DNA of 64,000 nucleotides from an uncultured Alphaproteobacteria bacterium (GTDB lineage: Bacteria; Pseudomonadota; Alphaproteobacteria; RF32; CAG-239). Positions 34,403-44,200 of this stretch are shown one piece after another (within the stretch, counting starts at the first letter, position 1; each line of letters begins with the position of its first letter). The notes under the pieces were generated by a model. That model made no database searches. It was not told the origin of the DNA and saw nothing but the letters and a program-made list of their open reading frames with translations. The DNA lies in the NCBI GenBank assembly GCA_944390275.1, contig CALXPL010000002.1, positions 62,001 through 126,000 of the forward strand, given 5' to 3'. Position numbers and translations under genes: made by a program.

Positions 34403-35186
34403 AAAACCAAACACCAAAATGATAGGGCTGTTTATGCTCCTAGGTATAGTTAGTTTTATCATGATAATCGGTACATTTGTTGTACAGAGATTCTCGGGTA
34501 ATAAAGAAGATATGCTTATTATGTATTTTGAAGAATCAATAAAAGGGTTAAATGTCGGTTCTTCAGTTTTGTTCAAAGGTGTTGAAATTGGAAAAGTGGC
34601 GAAGATTGAAATTATAGCCGACACAAGTACGCTAAGTTTTAGTATTCCCGTATTCGTAAAAATTAACAATTACCAAAAAGTAATTTCAAAGGACGGAGAA
34701 CACCAAGAAAATCAAAGATTACTAAATGAATTAATAGAAAAGGGATTAAGGGCGCGCCTTATTAGTCAAAGTTATTTAACGGGACAATTGGCAATTGAGC
34801 TAGAAATGTTTCCGGATACGCCGATAATTTTAAAAAATAATGATAGATTCAAAGGTGTGTTGGAAATTCCCACGATATTATCTCCGATGGGAGCATTATC
34901 AAAAGATTTAAGAGAATTGCCAATAAGACAAACAATAGCAAACGTGAATGATGCTTTTATTGCATTAAATCGGCAAATACCGGTAGTTATGCCGCAAATA
35001 GCAAAAACATTTGAAAATATAAATAAAGCTGTTGTTGAAAATGCTCGTGTATCAACATCAGCTCTGGTAAATTTGAGTAAGGCAGCAGACGGAATCAATA
35101 ATGCGGCCAATTCATTTGAAAACTTAACGGATTATTTGGAAAGACATCCGGAATCACTATTGCGAGGGAAGGAAAAAATGAAATGA
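34395..35186 (+). CDS. mlaD: MCE-domain lipid-binding protein MlaD
   Basis: A 263-residue periplasmic protein anchored by one N-terminal helix (about 9-28). The MCE domain (about 38-150: YFEESIKGLNVGSSVLFKGVEIGKV, LRARLISQSYLTGQLAIEL) forms the hexameric lipid channel in relatives. A helical tail (about 170-250) resembles the 'needle' region of longer MCE proteins. It overlaps mlaF by 8 bases and the lipoprotein gene by 4. Confidence 0.9.
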   Translation: MARKPNTKMIGLFMLLGIVSFIMIIGTFVVQRFSGNKEDMLIMYFEESIKGLNVGSSVLFKGVEIGKVAKIEIIADTSTLSFSIPVFVKINNYQKVISKDGEHQENQRLLNELIEKGLRARLISQSYLTGQLAIELEMFPDTPIILKNNDRFKGVLEIPTILSPMGALSKDLRELPIRQTIANVNDAFIALNRQIPVVMPQIAKTFENINKAVVENARVSTSALVNLSKAADGINNAANSFENLTDYLERHPESLLRGKEKMK

Positions 35187-35764
35187 GAAAAATTTTTGTA
35201 TTAATGTCATTATTGTATATAAGCGGATGTTTTGGAGGGGGAAGTCCTAATTCAATTTTTTATAAAATTTCTTCACAAGAAGTAGCCGTGGAAGAGCGAA
35301 ATAACAAAATAAAAAAGAGTATAGGAATTGATTCGGTAATAATTCCCGATTATTTGAATAAGCCGCAAATTGTAACCAAAGATGCCAAAAATTATGAACT
35401 AACGATTTCAGAATTTAACCGCTGGGGTGAAAATTTAGGTGGAATGCTACAAAGAACCATAGCCGAAGATTTAGCACAGCTAATGCCAAAAGCGCAGGTA
35501 AAACCGCGAGTAAACATTATCGAAAATTTTGATTACTTGGTAAGAGTTGAAATAATGTCTTTTGATGGGACATTTGATGAAACAGCTAATCTCAAGGCAT
35601 GGTGGTCAGTCTTTGATGCTGAAGATAATTTACTAGTGAGAAAGCAAGCAAAATTAAGCGTTGCCTTGCAAGGCGATTATAATGATTATGCGGCACAACA
35701 AAGCCTATTAGTTATGGATTTATCGAAAGAAATAGCAAAATCTATAAAAGAGCTTAAGAAATAA
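35183..35764 (+). CDS. ABC-transport auxiliary lipoprotein (PqiC/LetC-like)
   Basis: A 193-residue lipoprotein with lipobox ISGC (Cys at about 13). The body matches the ABC-type transport auxiliary component family: FYKIS, SVIIPDYLNKPQIVTKDAKNYELTISEFNRWGENLGGMLQRTIAEDL (about 50-98) and a C-terminal AAQQSLLVMDLSKEIAKSI helix. It probably receives or hands on lipids at the outer membrane for the upstream Mla-type genes. Confidence 0.88.
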   Translation: MRKIFVLMSLLYISGCFGGGSPNSIFYKISSQEVAVEERNNKIKKSIGIDSVIIPDYLNKPQIVTKDAKNYELTISEFNRWGENLGGMLQRTIAEDLAQLMPKAQVKPRVNIIENFDYLVRVEIMSFDGTFDETANLKAWWSVFDAEDNLLVRKQAKLSVALQGDYNDYAAQQSLLVMDLSKEIAKSIKELKK

Positions 35765-35781
35765 AGAAATAGGAATGACTA

Positions 35782-35831
35782 TTGACAATAAGAAATTTTA
35801 ACTATACAATAATAATTGAACAATTATTCAA
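35782..35831 (+). promoter_or_regulatory. Promoter with ArsR-type operator for the metal-efflux genes
   Basis: A perfect -35 TTGACA (35782-35787), 17 bases, then TACAAT (35805-35810). Immediately after lies a palindrome, AATAATTG-AA-CAATTATT (35811-35828, perfect 8-2-8), overlapping TTGAA-N6-TTCAA (35816-35831). This resembles SmtB/CzrA operators and would let the downstream ArsR-family repressor block transcription when metal is low. Confidence 0.7.
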
Positions 35832-35847
35832 ATGTTGAGGTGTTGAA

Positions 35848-36069
35848 ATGAAGAGGGTTTATACATTAGAAGATTTAGATTGTGCGAACTGTGCAGCAAA
35901 AATCGAAAAAGCCATAAATGACATTCCGGAAGTTATAAAGGCAGAAGTGTCTTTCATGACACAAAGATTGGTTGTTGAACTAGAAGAAAAAAATTTACAA
36001 GAAGTTGAAAAGAAGATAAACGAAGTTGTAAAAAAAGTCGATTCGGATGTAACATTAAAATTAAAGTAG
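35848..36069 (+). CDS. HMA metal-binding protein
   Basis: A 73-residue heavy-metal-associated domain of ferredoxin-like fold. The metal site is DCANC (D11, C12, C15); an acidic residue before the first Cys is typical of Zn/Cd/Pb ATPase N-domains rather than copper chaperones. It lies 7 bases upstream of the P1B ATPase, which itself lacks an N-terminal HMA domain, so this looks like a detached N-domain or a dedicated metallochaperone. It follows the promoter/operator at 35782-35831. Confidence 0.88.
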   Translation: MKRVYTLEDLDCANCAAKIEKAINDIPEVIKAEVSFMTQRLVVELEEKNLQEVEKKINEVVKKVDSDVTLKLK

Positions 36070-36076
36070 GTAGGAC

Positions 36077-37918
36077 ATGAAAAGACGCCAACAAGTAAAA
36101 AAAATTGTTATTGCAGCCATATTGTTTGTTATGGGCTTTATCTTTTCCAAGGATAGCTTAGCTTCCGAAATAATGTTTTTGATAAGCTATGTTTTAGCCG
36201 GCTATGATGTCATAGGAAAAGCCTTAAGAAATATGGTAAAACGCCAGTTTTTAGATGAAAATTTTTTAATGGTCATAGCAACTTTTGGAGCAATTTTCTT
36301 AAAAGAATATTCAGAAGCCGTCGGAGTAATGCTTTTTTATCAAATAGGAGAGCTTTTTCAATCCTATGCCGTCAATCAATCACGAAAGTCCGTAGCGGCC
36401 TTAATGGATATTCGTCCGGAGTATGCAAATTTAAAACATGGAAAAGAAATTCGCAAAGTAAGTCCGGATGATGTTAAAATAGGGGATGTAATTGTTATCG
36501 AATCTGGGGAAAGGGTACCGCTAGATGGTGTGGTTATAAAAGGAGTTTCTTTAGTCGATACATCAGCTGTTACGGGGGAATCTGTTCCGAGAGAATTGGA
36601 AAAAGGAGATAAGATAATCAGCGGAAGTATCAATATAAACGGTTTGTTAGAAGTAAAAGTACAAAGCAAATATCAAGAATCCACCGTATCAAAGATATTG
36701 GACTTAGTTGAAAATGCGGGCAATAAAAAAGCCAAAACAGAACAATTTATTACTGAATTTGCACGTTTATATACACCAATAGTTGTTGTATTAGCAATCT
36801 TATTAGCCATTATACCGCCGCTATTTTGGGAAGGAGCCGTATTCCAAGATTGGTTATACAGAGCATTGACATTTTTGGTAATTTCTTGTCCGTGTGCTTT
36901 GGTAATATCAATACCATTAAGTTTTTTTGGGGGCATAGGAGCCGCCTCAAAACAAGGAATATTAATCAAAGGAAGCAATTATTTACAAGCGTTAAGCGAA
37001 GCAGAAACAATAGTTTTTGATAAGACAGGAACATTAACAAAAGGAAATTTCACTGTTGTTGATATTCAGTCAGAAAAGTATTCACCACACGAATTATTGA
37101 GATATGCCGCCTATGCTGGTTTTCACTCAAGCCATCCGGTATCAAAATCAATAAGAGAAGCCTATAAAGAAAAAATAGATAACGGGTTGATTTCCAGTTT
37201 TGAAGAGATTCCGGCACATGGTGTTAAAGCAGAAGTCGATGGACATGAAATATATGTCGGCAGTAAAAAATTATTAGAAAAGAATAAAATGACATCTCCG
37301 CAAATAAAAGCCATAGGCAGCATAGTGTATGTAGCTATTGACGGAGAGTTTGCCGGGTGGATAAGAATAGCCGATGAAATAAAATCGGATGCGAAACAAG
37401 CACTTAAAGATTTAAAGGATTTGGGAATAAAAGAGCTTGTAATGTTAACGGGAGATACAAAAGCCGCGGGCAAATCTGTCGCAAAAGCATTAGGTTTGGA
37501 CAAGGTCTATACAGAATTATTACCTCACCAAAAAGTCTCGCAACTGGAGCACATTTTGCAAGAGACGAAATCGGGAAAAGTTGTATTTGTCGGAGATGGA
37601 TTAAATGATGCTCCGGTTTTAGCGCGTGCCGATATCGGAATTGCGATGGGAGGAGTAGGTTCAGATGCCGCGATAGAGGCCGCCGACATAGTTATTATGA
37701 CGGACGAACCATCTAAAATTGTATTGGCAAGACATATATCTCAAAAGACTATGAGTATTGTTAAAGAAAATATAATATTTGCTTTGGGAATAAAATTTAG
37801 TGTTTTGGGGTTGGGCGCAATAGGAATTGCCACCATGTGGGCGGCTGTTTTTGCAGATGTCGGGGTTTCGGTTATAGCAATATTAAATGCTATCCGTACT
37901 CTTTATGTGAGACGCTAA
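36077..37918 (+). CDS. zntA: P1B-2 type Zn/Cd/Pb-exporting ATPase
   Basis: A 613-residue membrane pump that expels divalent soft metals. It has eight likely helices, the SCPCALVISIP metal motif (about 270), the DKTGT phosphorylation site (about 315), an SSHPVS motif, and a GDGLNDAPVLARADIG hinge. The Lys in ALGIKF of helix 7 and the Asp in ADVGVSVIAILNA of helix 8 fit the P1B-2 (Zn/Cd/Pb) class. The usual N-terminal HMA domain is absent and is supplied by the preceding gene. Its 3' end overlaps arsR by 36 bases, convergently. Confidence 0.9.
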   Translation: MKRRQQVKKIVIAAILFVMGFIFSKDSLASEIMFLISYVLAGYDVIGKALRNMVKRQFLDENFLMVIATFGAIFLKEYSEAVGVMLFYQIGELFQSYAVNQSRKSVAALMDIRPEYANLKHGKEIRKVSPDDVKIGDVIVIESGERVPLDGVVIKGVSLVDTSAVTGESVPRELEKGDKIISGSININGLLEVKVQSKYQESTVSKILDLVENAGNKKAKTEQFITEFARLYTPIVVVLAILLAIIPPLFWEGAVFQDWLYRALTFLVISCPCALVISIPLSFFGGIGAASKQGILIKGSNYLQALSEAETIVFDKTGTLTKGNFTVVDIQSEKYSPHELLRYAAYAGFHSSHPVSKSIREAYKEKIDNGLISSFEEIPAHGVKAEVDGHEIYVGSKKLLEKNKMTSPQIKAIGSIVYVAIDGEFAGWIRIADEIKSDAKQALKDLKDLGIKELVMLTGDTKAAGKSVAKALGLDKVYTELLPHQKVSQLEHILQETKSGKVVFVGDGLNDAPVLARADIGIAMGGVGSDAAIEAADIVIMTDEPSKIVLARHISQKTMSIVKENIIFALGIKFSVLGLGAIGIATMWAAVFADVGVSVIAILNAIRTLYVRR

Positions 37919-38278
37919 ACATTCCATTTCAAAAACATCATCAATCATTTTATGAATGAGGAGAGCTGTTTTTGTTTCAGCAAGTTTGTAATAAATTTCT
38001 TTGCCGCAACGATGATTAACAATTAAACCGGTTTGACGTAAGTTGCGTAAGTGATGAGAAACAGCAGAAGTACTCATTCCGACGGCACAAGCAATATTAT
38101 TAACGCATTCTTCACTATGAGCCAAAAGCCACAAAATACGTAATCTTGTAGGATCGCAAAGTTGTTGAAAGATATCAGAGGCTTTGAAAAAATCCTTTTC
38201 TTGAGGCATAGCCTCTAAAATTTTTTCAATATTTTGGTTGTGATTATGTAAATTAGTTTTTGCGGAAGAATCATTCAT
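37883..38278 (-). CDS. ArsR/SmtB-family metal-responsive repressor
   Basis: A 131-residue winged-helix regulator. The core (about 42-115) reads DPTRLRILWLLAHSEECVNNIACAVGMSTSAVSHHLRNLRQTGLIVNHRCGKEIYYKL, standard for the family. One Cys in the alpha-3 position (ECVNNIA) and N-terminal His/Asp residues could bind metal; the exact metal is not clear. A His-containing C-terminal helix (LLIHKMIDDVFEMECLASH) suggests an alpha-5 site. It probably controls the operon at 35782-37918, which it overlaps convergently. Confidence 0.88.
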   Translation of the reverse strand: MNDSSAKTNLHNHNQNIEKILEAMPQEKDFFKASDIFQQLCDPTRLRILWLLAHSEECVNNIACAVGMSTSAVSHHLRNLRQTGLIVNHRCGKEIYYKLAETKTALLIHKMIDDVFEMECLASHIKSTDSI

Positions 38279-38355
38279 AAGTATATCTCAATACGATTAA
38301 AAATAGTTCACAATAAAATATAGAATGATGGCTAAATCTTGTCAAGAGAGGGAAT

Positions 38356-38394
38356 AAAAAACGGAAATTGCACTACGGCAATTTCCGTTTTTTA
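38356..38394. terminator. Bidirectional terminator
   Basis: AAAAACGGAAATTG pairs with CAATTTCCGTTTTT around CACTACGG. On the minus strand it ends the 898-residue gene. Confidence 0.85.
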
Positions 38395-38427
38395 TAAACC
38401 CAATGGAGTGAAAACGGGTCTATAAAC

Positions 38428-41124
38428 TTATAAATTATGATCTCTGCTTTGTTTAAGAGCATTTAACAATTCAGCAGAAGAATTGAAATCCCCCTTAAAT
38501 TTTGCACCCTTTTGAATAATTTCACGAGTTGTATCTTGATTAAGTTTTTTCAATTCTTCACCAGTCTTCATGTGAGCTTCTTTAACTTCAGGATCAGTTG
38601 ATTGGTTGGCATCATAAAATGTTTTATTTTCCATTTCAACGACACCATTTTTCTGAAAATCATTCAACATATCTATTGTTGAAGAATAATCCCCACCATA
38701 ATTAGCCAAAACTCGAGTTCCACTTTGTGTTGGAGGAGTTGTTTTTGTTGGAACCGGATCTTTGTCGCTTTCAACAACAGGAACTTTACTTTTTTCAACA
38801 AAGTCAGGAGCTTTATCTCTTTCAACAAAATCAGGAGCTTTTTCAGTAGCTACGGATTGATGAGAAGTCGTTTGTTCAACAATAGGAGCAACCGGTTCCG
38901 GAGGAGTAGTAGTCTTGTCTGGTTCCGAAGTTGGCCGAACAGGATCGGGTTGTGGATTCGGCTGAACAGGTGTCGGTTCAGGATTAGGTTGAACAGGTGT
39001 CGGTTCGGGATTAGGTTGAACAGGCGTTGGTTCAGGATTGGGCTGAACAGGCGTTGGTTCAGGATTGGGCTGAACAGGAACATACTGATTATCATCGCAA
39101 CAATTATCGACATAAACAGTATCATGTGAACTATAATCGTAGTAATTGTTAACAATGTTGTTAATAACACGAGGTTCATTTTCAGTTCCATCAGCGGTAT
39201 GAGAACCATGAGGAACTAAATCATAATGATTACGAGCTTCTGCGGCTAAAGCAAACAAAGCAACAGCACCGGCAGCTTTAGCAACAGCTTTTGTTAAATC
39301 TTTAGATGTACCATTCTTGTAGGCATCGTGGACATCAATAACTTGTTTTGTTCCAACGGCAGCCGCACCGGCAACAATTTTTCCGGTAGAAGCAAATTTT
39401 GTGAAAGAATCAGCTATTGTAGCTCCAGCAGAATTAGCAATATTGTGAGCGGCAACCGCAGCACCAATACCAGCAGTCAGAATGGAGGAAATTGTATATA
39501 GACCAGCCATAGCCGCATCACCTTTATGCTGTTTTGCATATTGGCTCAAAGAAATATTTGAGTTTTTAGTTTCTTGACGATAAGCATTAAAGAAAGGCAT
39601 AGCGTGCTTATTGAAAGTATAATAAGCATAAATACCTAAACCGACCGGACCAGTTGCACCGGCAAGAGTAGCTAAGCCTAAATCGGTAACAATACCGGAA
39701 ACACCGCGTACAATAGCTTTTGCTTTAACGTATTTGGTTCCAAGTTTCTTGGTTAATTTAGAGTCAATTTTGCTCAAACGGTTGTTAATGGCAGCAACAG
39801 CAGGAATATTGCCAAATTGTTTTTGCAAGTTTTCGGAAACATTAGCAATTTTTTGATTTGCAACGCTAAGAGCTCCGATAACATTATCGACTTTAACTTC
39901 AATTTTGTTCTTTTTTCCGCCAGCGGTAAATTTGTTGACCATATCACCAAATTCTTTACGCATAGTTTTTGTATCACCGGATTTGGTTAATTCGGCTACG
40001 CGATCGGCATTGATAATAGAAAAGACCATCATGTCAATATTATCGCGGAATTGGCGATTAAACTGTTCTTTAGAAATTTTATCTTTAGAGGCTAAAAGTT
40101 CAGCCATTGTTTGAACACGAGCAGTTTCAACGATTTCATCACGTACGTCAATAGAATTATTATTTTCATCTTTAACGTCGAGCATATCTAAAGCATCGCG
40201 GCTAGAAGCAAATTCGGCGTTGTTTTCATTCAAAGGATTGACACTGTCAGCGAATAAAGCCATGTGAGAGTAATTTCTGTTTAATAAAGCCGCATTAATA
40301 TCCTGTGTATCAACATCTAATTCATAGGCGGATTGATCAGGAGCTTGAGGTTTATTTTGATTATTATCATCATTTGTTTCTGAAGCTTCTGTTACAGGCT
40401 TAGTATTTGAATGAGACTCATTTGAAGTATTTTCATTCTTTTGTGCTTTAGAGTTTTGTTCTTTTCTCGGTTGAGAATTATTTTTTTTGTTAGAAGCGAG
40501 CAAAGAAGGATTATCTTTAGCTTCTTCTTGTAAAAGACGTCTATCATCTTCAGTCAAATCAGACCATTTGACATCATCTTTATACATTTGAGAACTATAG
40601 TTTTGTAAAAAAACTTTTTGAGCTTGAGTAAGTTCATCAGAAGAGGTTGATTTTTGTGCTTTTTTGATAAAATCGAGTTGTTTTTGTGTAGGCATTAAGT
40701 TTGGATGATCTTTTCCTTCTTCCATGAGAAGTCTTTTATCTTCAGGAGTAAGATCAGCCCAAGTTAATTTTTTCCCGTACATTTGAGAGCTGTAGTTTTG
40801 TAAAAAATCTTTTTGAGCTTGGGTTAAGTAACCAAAGTCAGCCAGCTTATCATCAAATAATTTTGTCATATTTTTATATTCATCTGAAGATCTATTTTCT
40901 TCAGGTGTAATATTATCAGCCATTTCAGCGGCTGCAAAAACTTCATCTAAGCTCATGCCGAATAAAGAATCTTGAACATTTTCAAGTTTTTTACGAGTCA
41001 TTGTATATAATTTTGTAAGCTCGGCATAATCGGTATTTTTTAAAGCGTCATAAGCATCTCTAATTTGAATAAAATTCAAATCAGCATTAGAAATGACGAG
41101 TTTTATTGCTTCTTTTGTGTCCAT
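38428..41124 (-). CDS. Large repeat protein of unknown function, paralogue A
   Basis: An 898-residue protein I do not recognise, paralogous to the product of 41271-44636. An N-terminal module (NLNF-like LNFIQIRDAYDALKNTDYAELTKL, about 15-38) is followed by two copies of a roughly 60-residue module: LTQAQKDFLQNYSSQMY.KKLTWADLTPEDKRLL (about 98) and LTQAQKVFLQNYSSQMY..DVKWSDLTEDDRRLL (about 165). A charged linker, a helical region, four hydrophobic Gly/Ala-rich segments (about 470-640), five QPNPEPTPV-type repeats (about 685-729) and a C-terminal part with GGDYSSTIDMLNDF and KGDFNSSAELLNAL follow. There is no signal peptide. Location and function are unknown. Confidence 0.8.
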   Translation of the reverse strand: MDTKEAIKLVISNADLNFIQIRDAYDALKNTDYAELTKLYTMTRKKLENVQDSLFGMSLDEVFAAAEMADNITPEENRSSDEYKNMTKLFDDKLADFGYLTQAQKDFLQNYSSQMYGKKLTWADLTPEDKRLLMEEGKDHPNLMPTQKQLDFIKKAQKSTSSDELTQAQKVFLQNYSSQMYKDDVKWSDLTEDDRRLLQEEAKDNPSLLASNKKNNSQPRKEQNSKAQKNENTSNESHSNTKPVTEASETNDDNNQNKPQAPDQSAYELDVDTQDINAALLNRNYSHMALFADSVNPLNENNAEFASSRDALDMLDVKDENNNSIDVRDEIVETARVQTMAELLASKDKISKEQFNRQFRDNIDMMVFSIINADRVAELTKSGDTKTMRKEFGDMVNKFTAGGKKNKIEVKVDNVIGALSVANQKIANVSENLQKQFGNIPAVAAINNRLSKIDSKLTKKLGTKYVKAKAIVRGVSGIVTDLGLATLAGATGPVGLGIYAYYTFNKHAMPFFNAYRQETKNSNISLSQYAKQHKGDAAMAGLYTISSILTAGIGAAVAAHNIANSAGATIADSFTKFASTGKIVAGAAAVGTKQVIDVHDAYKNGTSKDLTKAVAKAAGAVALFALAAEARNHYDLVPHGSHTADGTENEPRVINNIVNNYYDYSSHDTVYVDNCCDDNQYVPVQPNPEPTPVQPNPEPTPVQPNPEPTPVQPNPEPTPVQPNPQPDPVRPTSEPDKTTTPPEPVAPIVEQTTSHQSVATEKAPDFVERDKAPDFVEKSKVPVVESDKDPVPTKTTPPTQSGTRVLANYGGDYSSTIDMLNDFQKNGVVEMENKTFYDANQSTDPEVKEAHMKTGEELKKLNQDTTREIIQKGAKFKGDFNSSAELLNALKQSRDHNL
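38938..39072 (-). repeat. 27-base tandem repeat coding QPNPEPTPV
   Basis: Five head-to-tail units of 27 bases within the 898-residue gene encode a Pro-rich rod; the last unit is diverged (QPNPQPDPV). Unit length is a multiple of three, so copy-number change would keep the frame. Confidence 0.9.
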
Positions 41125-41165
41125 TTTAATTCACTCCATTGTCTTAAATTTTCTAAACTGCAAGC

Positions 41166-41194
41166 ACTATAACACAAATTTAAAAGAAAATCAA
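41166..41194 (-). promoter_or_regulatory. Promoter of the 898-residue gene
   Basis: On the minus strand TTGATT (41189-41194) and TATAGT (41166-41171) are 17 bases apart, about 40 bases before the ATG at 41124. GGAG precedes the start. Confidence 0.6.
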
Positions 41195-41235
41195 CAGGAA
41201 AATTGTCAAATTTGTCAATTTTTTTATATTAAAAA

Positions 41236-41264
41236 AATAACCGGAACTTGAGCTCCGGTTATTG
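41236..41264 (-). terminator. Terminator after the 1121-residue gene
   Basis: AATAACCGGA and TCCGGTTATT arms, followed on the minus strand by a T-run. It shows the two paralogues are separate transcription units. Confidence 0.85.
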
Positions 41265-41270
41265 AGAGTG

Positions 41271-44200
41271 TTAGTGTGACATATTTCGTTTATTTATATT
41301 TGCAAGTAAAGCATTATAGAAATTTTTATCACTTTCCATGGTTCCAAGACCGGCGACCTTCTCATTAACGACTTGGTCAACGACGGCCTCACTTTGATGC
41401 CCTCTTTTTAGAACTTTGAGCTGAGATTTTACTGCTTCAATTTGTTCTGGAGGAGTCCCATCTTTTTCCATGCGGTCAATTTGAGCAGAAAGCTCTTTTT
41501 GAGATAATTTAACCATGGAATCGGTATATTTTTTCAAGGCTTTATCAGAAGCAGCTTGTGTCTTTTCATAATCAGGATCATTAGGATTCATTCTTCTAAG
41601 TTCTAGCTGCTTTTCATGATAATCATTATAGGCACTATTAGCTTTTGCTTTTGCAATCGAGATTTTACGGTTGTCATCACCATCAAGAGTGCGAGCAATT
41701 TCGCCTTCTTCTTTTTCTGTCTGATTATAAACTTGTCGAGCATAATCAGTAGCCGCTTTTTCATTTCCTTGTTCCATTAGTTTGGAGTAATTTTCCATAT
41801 CATGTTTAGCTAATTCAGTTGCTAAAGCAGGATCATTGGCGATAGAACGGCGTTTTAAGAATTGTTCATATAAGGCTTTATCACTTTCAGTCAAAGGATG
41901 TGAATCAACAACAGGTGAATGTTCTGTATTTCCTTTGTCTGGAGTTGTTCCATCATTGCCTTTATCGGGAGGAGTTGTTCCATCATTACCTTTGTCGGGA
42001 GGAGTTGTTCCATCATTACCTTTATCGGGAGGAGTTGTTCCATCATTACCTTTATCGGGAGGAGTCGTCCCATCATTACCATTATCAGGAGGAGTTATTC
42101 CATCATCTGGACCATGTGGAGGATCAACAAGTATTGTTTCCCCGGTAACCCCATCAATATGATTATCAGGAGTAGGTTGATGGTCTCCGAGAACATTTGC
42201 AGCTTCAGCAGCAGCCAAACCGACACCGGCACCAAGTAAGCCACCCCAAAAGGCTTCTTTAGCTTTTTTCTTATCCCCGTGGGCCAAATTAACCATGGCA
42301 GCAGCAGTACCTGAAGTTAAAGCTAAGCCAGCTCTTAAAGCCGTTTTAGGATTAGTAATGGCTTTCTTAAAGCCGTTCCACAAAGTTTCTTTATCAATGT
42401 TCTTAGCTTTATCAACCATATCAGAAACAGAGATATTAGCCGCATTTCCGTGAATGTTTGAAGCCATTTCTGTAATTCCGTCAATAACGTTACCGCTATT
42501 TTGAATGGTATGGTCAATTGTTTGCCCGATAAGACCGGCAGAACTGATACCATGAGTCATAATATCGCCGCCGGCAAAACCGACAGATATAATAGCGCCA
42601 GCCACAGAGGTAGCTAAAGCAATAGCTTCAGTTTTATTCTTTTTAAGATAAGTAAAGAAGCTCATGTTGTTTGCTTTTGCCTTTTTATCAACGACGCGAA
42701 GAACTTTATTAGCTTTATAGGCAGCTAACACAGCAAGACCAAAACCACCGGTAGTAAGGCTAACCGCAGATGAAAGAGCAAAATTCTTTGCAAATCCCCA
42801 CATTTTGGGGTGAGATTTCGATAAACGTTGGTCAAACTCCTTAACTTTTTGCCACATTTTCATAAAGCCGGATTTTTGAGCAATGCGTTTATTTTGTTGA
42901 ATTAAGTTTTGAGATCTGTTATGAAGAGCAGCTTCTAAATTAGCAGCTTTTGCATGGAAAGGTTCAGGTTTTGCCGGAGCTTTTCCTGAAGATTTTTGCT
43001 CTTCGCTTAAAGCTAATTCTTTAAGAGTTTCAGCACCTTTAATTAAAATATCTTTGTCTTGTTCGGAAAGGTCGTTCCAAGTAGTATCGGGATTAAATTG
43101 TTTGTTTTGTTTTTTATAAATTTTACTTAAATAATCTTTTTGATTTTCCGTTAAAGGAACAGGTTGCTCAGCCATATAGTTTGTTTGTTGTTGCAAACGT
43201 TCATTAAGAGCTTTTTTATACGCATCAGTTTTGCTTTGGAACTCAGCAAGCAATTTATTACGTTCTTCATCAGATAAATTTTCATCTTTAAGTTTTTCAA
43301 GTAAAGCAGCGTTTTCTTGCAAAAAGTTTTGTCCCATTTCAGTAGATATAATACTGGAAATACCTTCTTGCATTTTGCTTAAAACTTCTTTAGCCACGGC
43401 CTCTTTTTTCTCTTCAGGAGAAAGTTTTGCAAAATTTTCATCAATCATAAGGGTGGTTTGAGCTTCATGAAGAGCTAAATCGACCATATCGCGTTTGAAA
43501 TAGACATTACTGATAAAGTCAGAATTTTTATCAGAATTGTCGATTTGCATTTCATCGTAAAATTCTTCAATTTTAGCAAACCGAGAATCAAGTAAATTAC
43601 CATTTTCATCACGAGCTAAAGGATCATAATTTTGTAAAATTTCTTCAAGAGAATCAAAGTTGCCTTCAAGCATTTTTCCTGATGATGAATTAAGAGAGGT
43701 TAATTTATGTTCTTCATCATATGTTTTGTAAAAATCATTAATTTTTTTATGAAGGGCGACATTACGAGGAGCTTTGTCTTGTTCTGGAGTCGCTTCATCA
43801 TTAACCCGCAACCAAGCATCAATTTCAGGAGCATTTTCCATGTCAAGAGAGAAATCTTCTTTTGAGGCTTCATCAATTTTGATATCAGCAAAGCCGCGCA
43901 TACGAGCTAAAGCATTTGCTTCGGGAGAATTTTCAGGAGCATTTGCATTTTGCAAAAGATAATTAATATTCTCTATTTGATCGAAAGTTAAACTATTCAA
44001 ATCTCCGTTAGCCAATTTAACAGCTTCTTCCAAAGTCATATTAATAGTAATGGAATTCTCGTCAGTAGGTTGATTAGGAGTATTATTTTGTTCTTGATTT
44101 AAGTTATTGTCATTAGGTTGGTTAGGAGTATTGTTTTGTTCTTGATTAGTATTTTGAGAGTCCAGTGTAGATACATTTAGAGAATTTATTTGTTTTTCAG

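Noticed and set aside
36077..37918. Copper-exporting ATPase
   Set aside because: Although it has a CPC motif, the helix 7 Lys and helix 8 Asp and the DCxxC site of the companion HMA protein fit the Zn/Cd/Pb class better.
38725..39129. Plus-strand ORF rich in Arg, Asn and Trp repeats
   Set aside because: It is the antisense reading of the 27-base Pro-rich repeats in the 898-residue gene, with no ribosome site or family resemblance.
41836..42162. Plus-strand repeat ORFs, and the possibility of a CRISPR array
   Set aside because: The repeated unit is head to tail with no variable spacers and encodes a clean 10-residue protein repeat on the minus strand, so it is a coding minisatellite.
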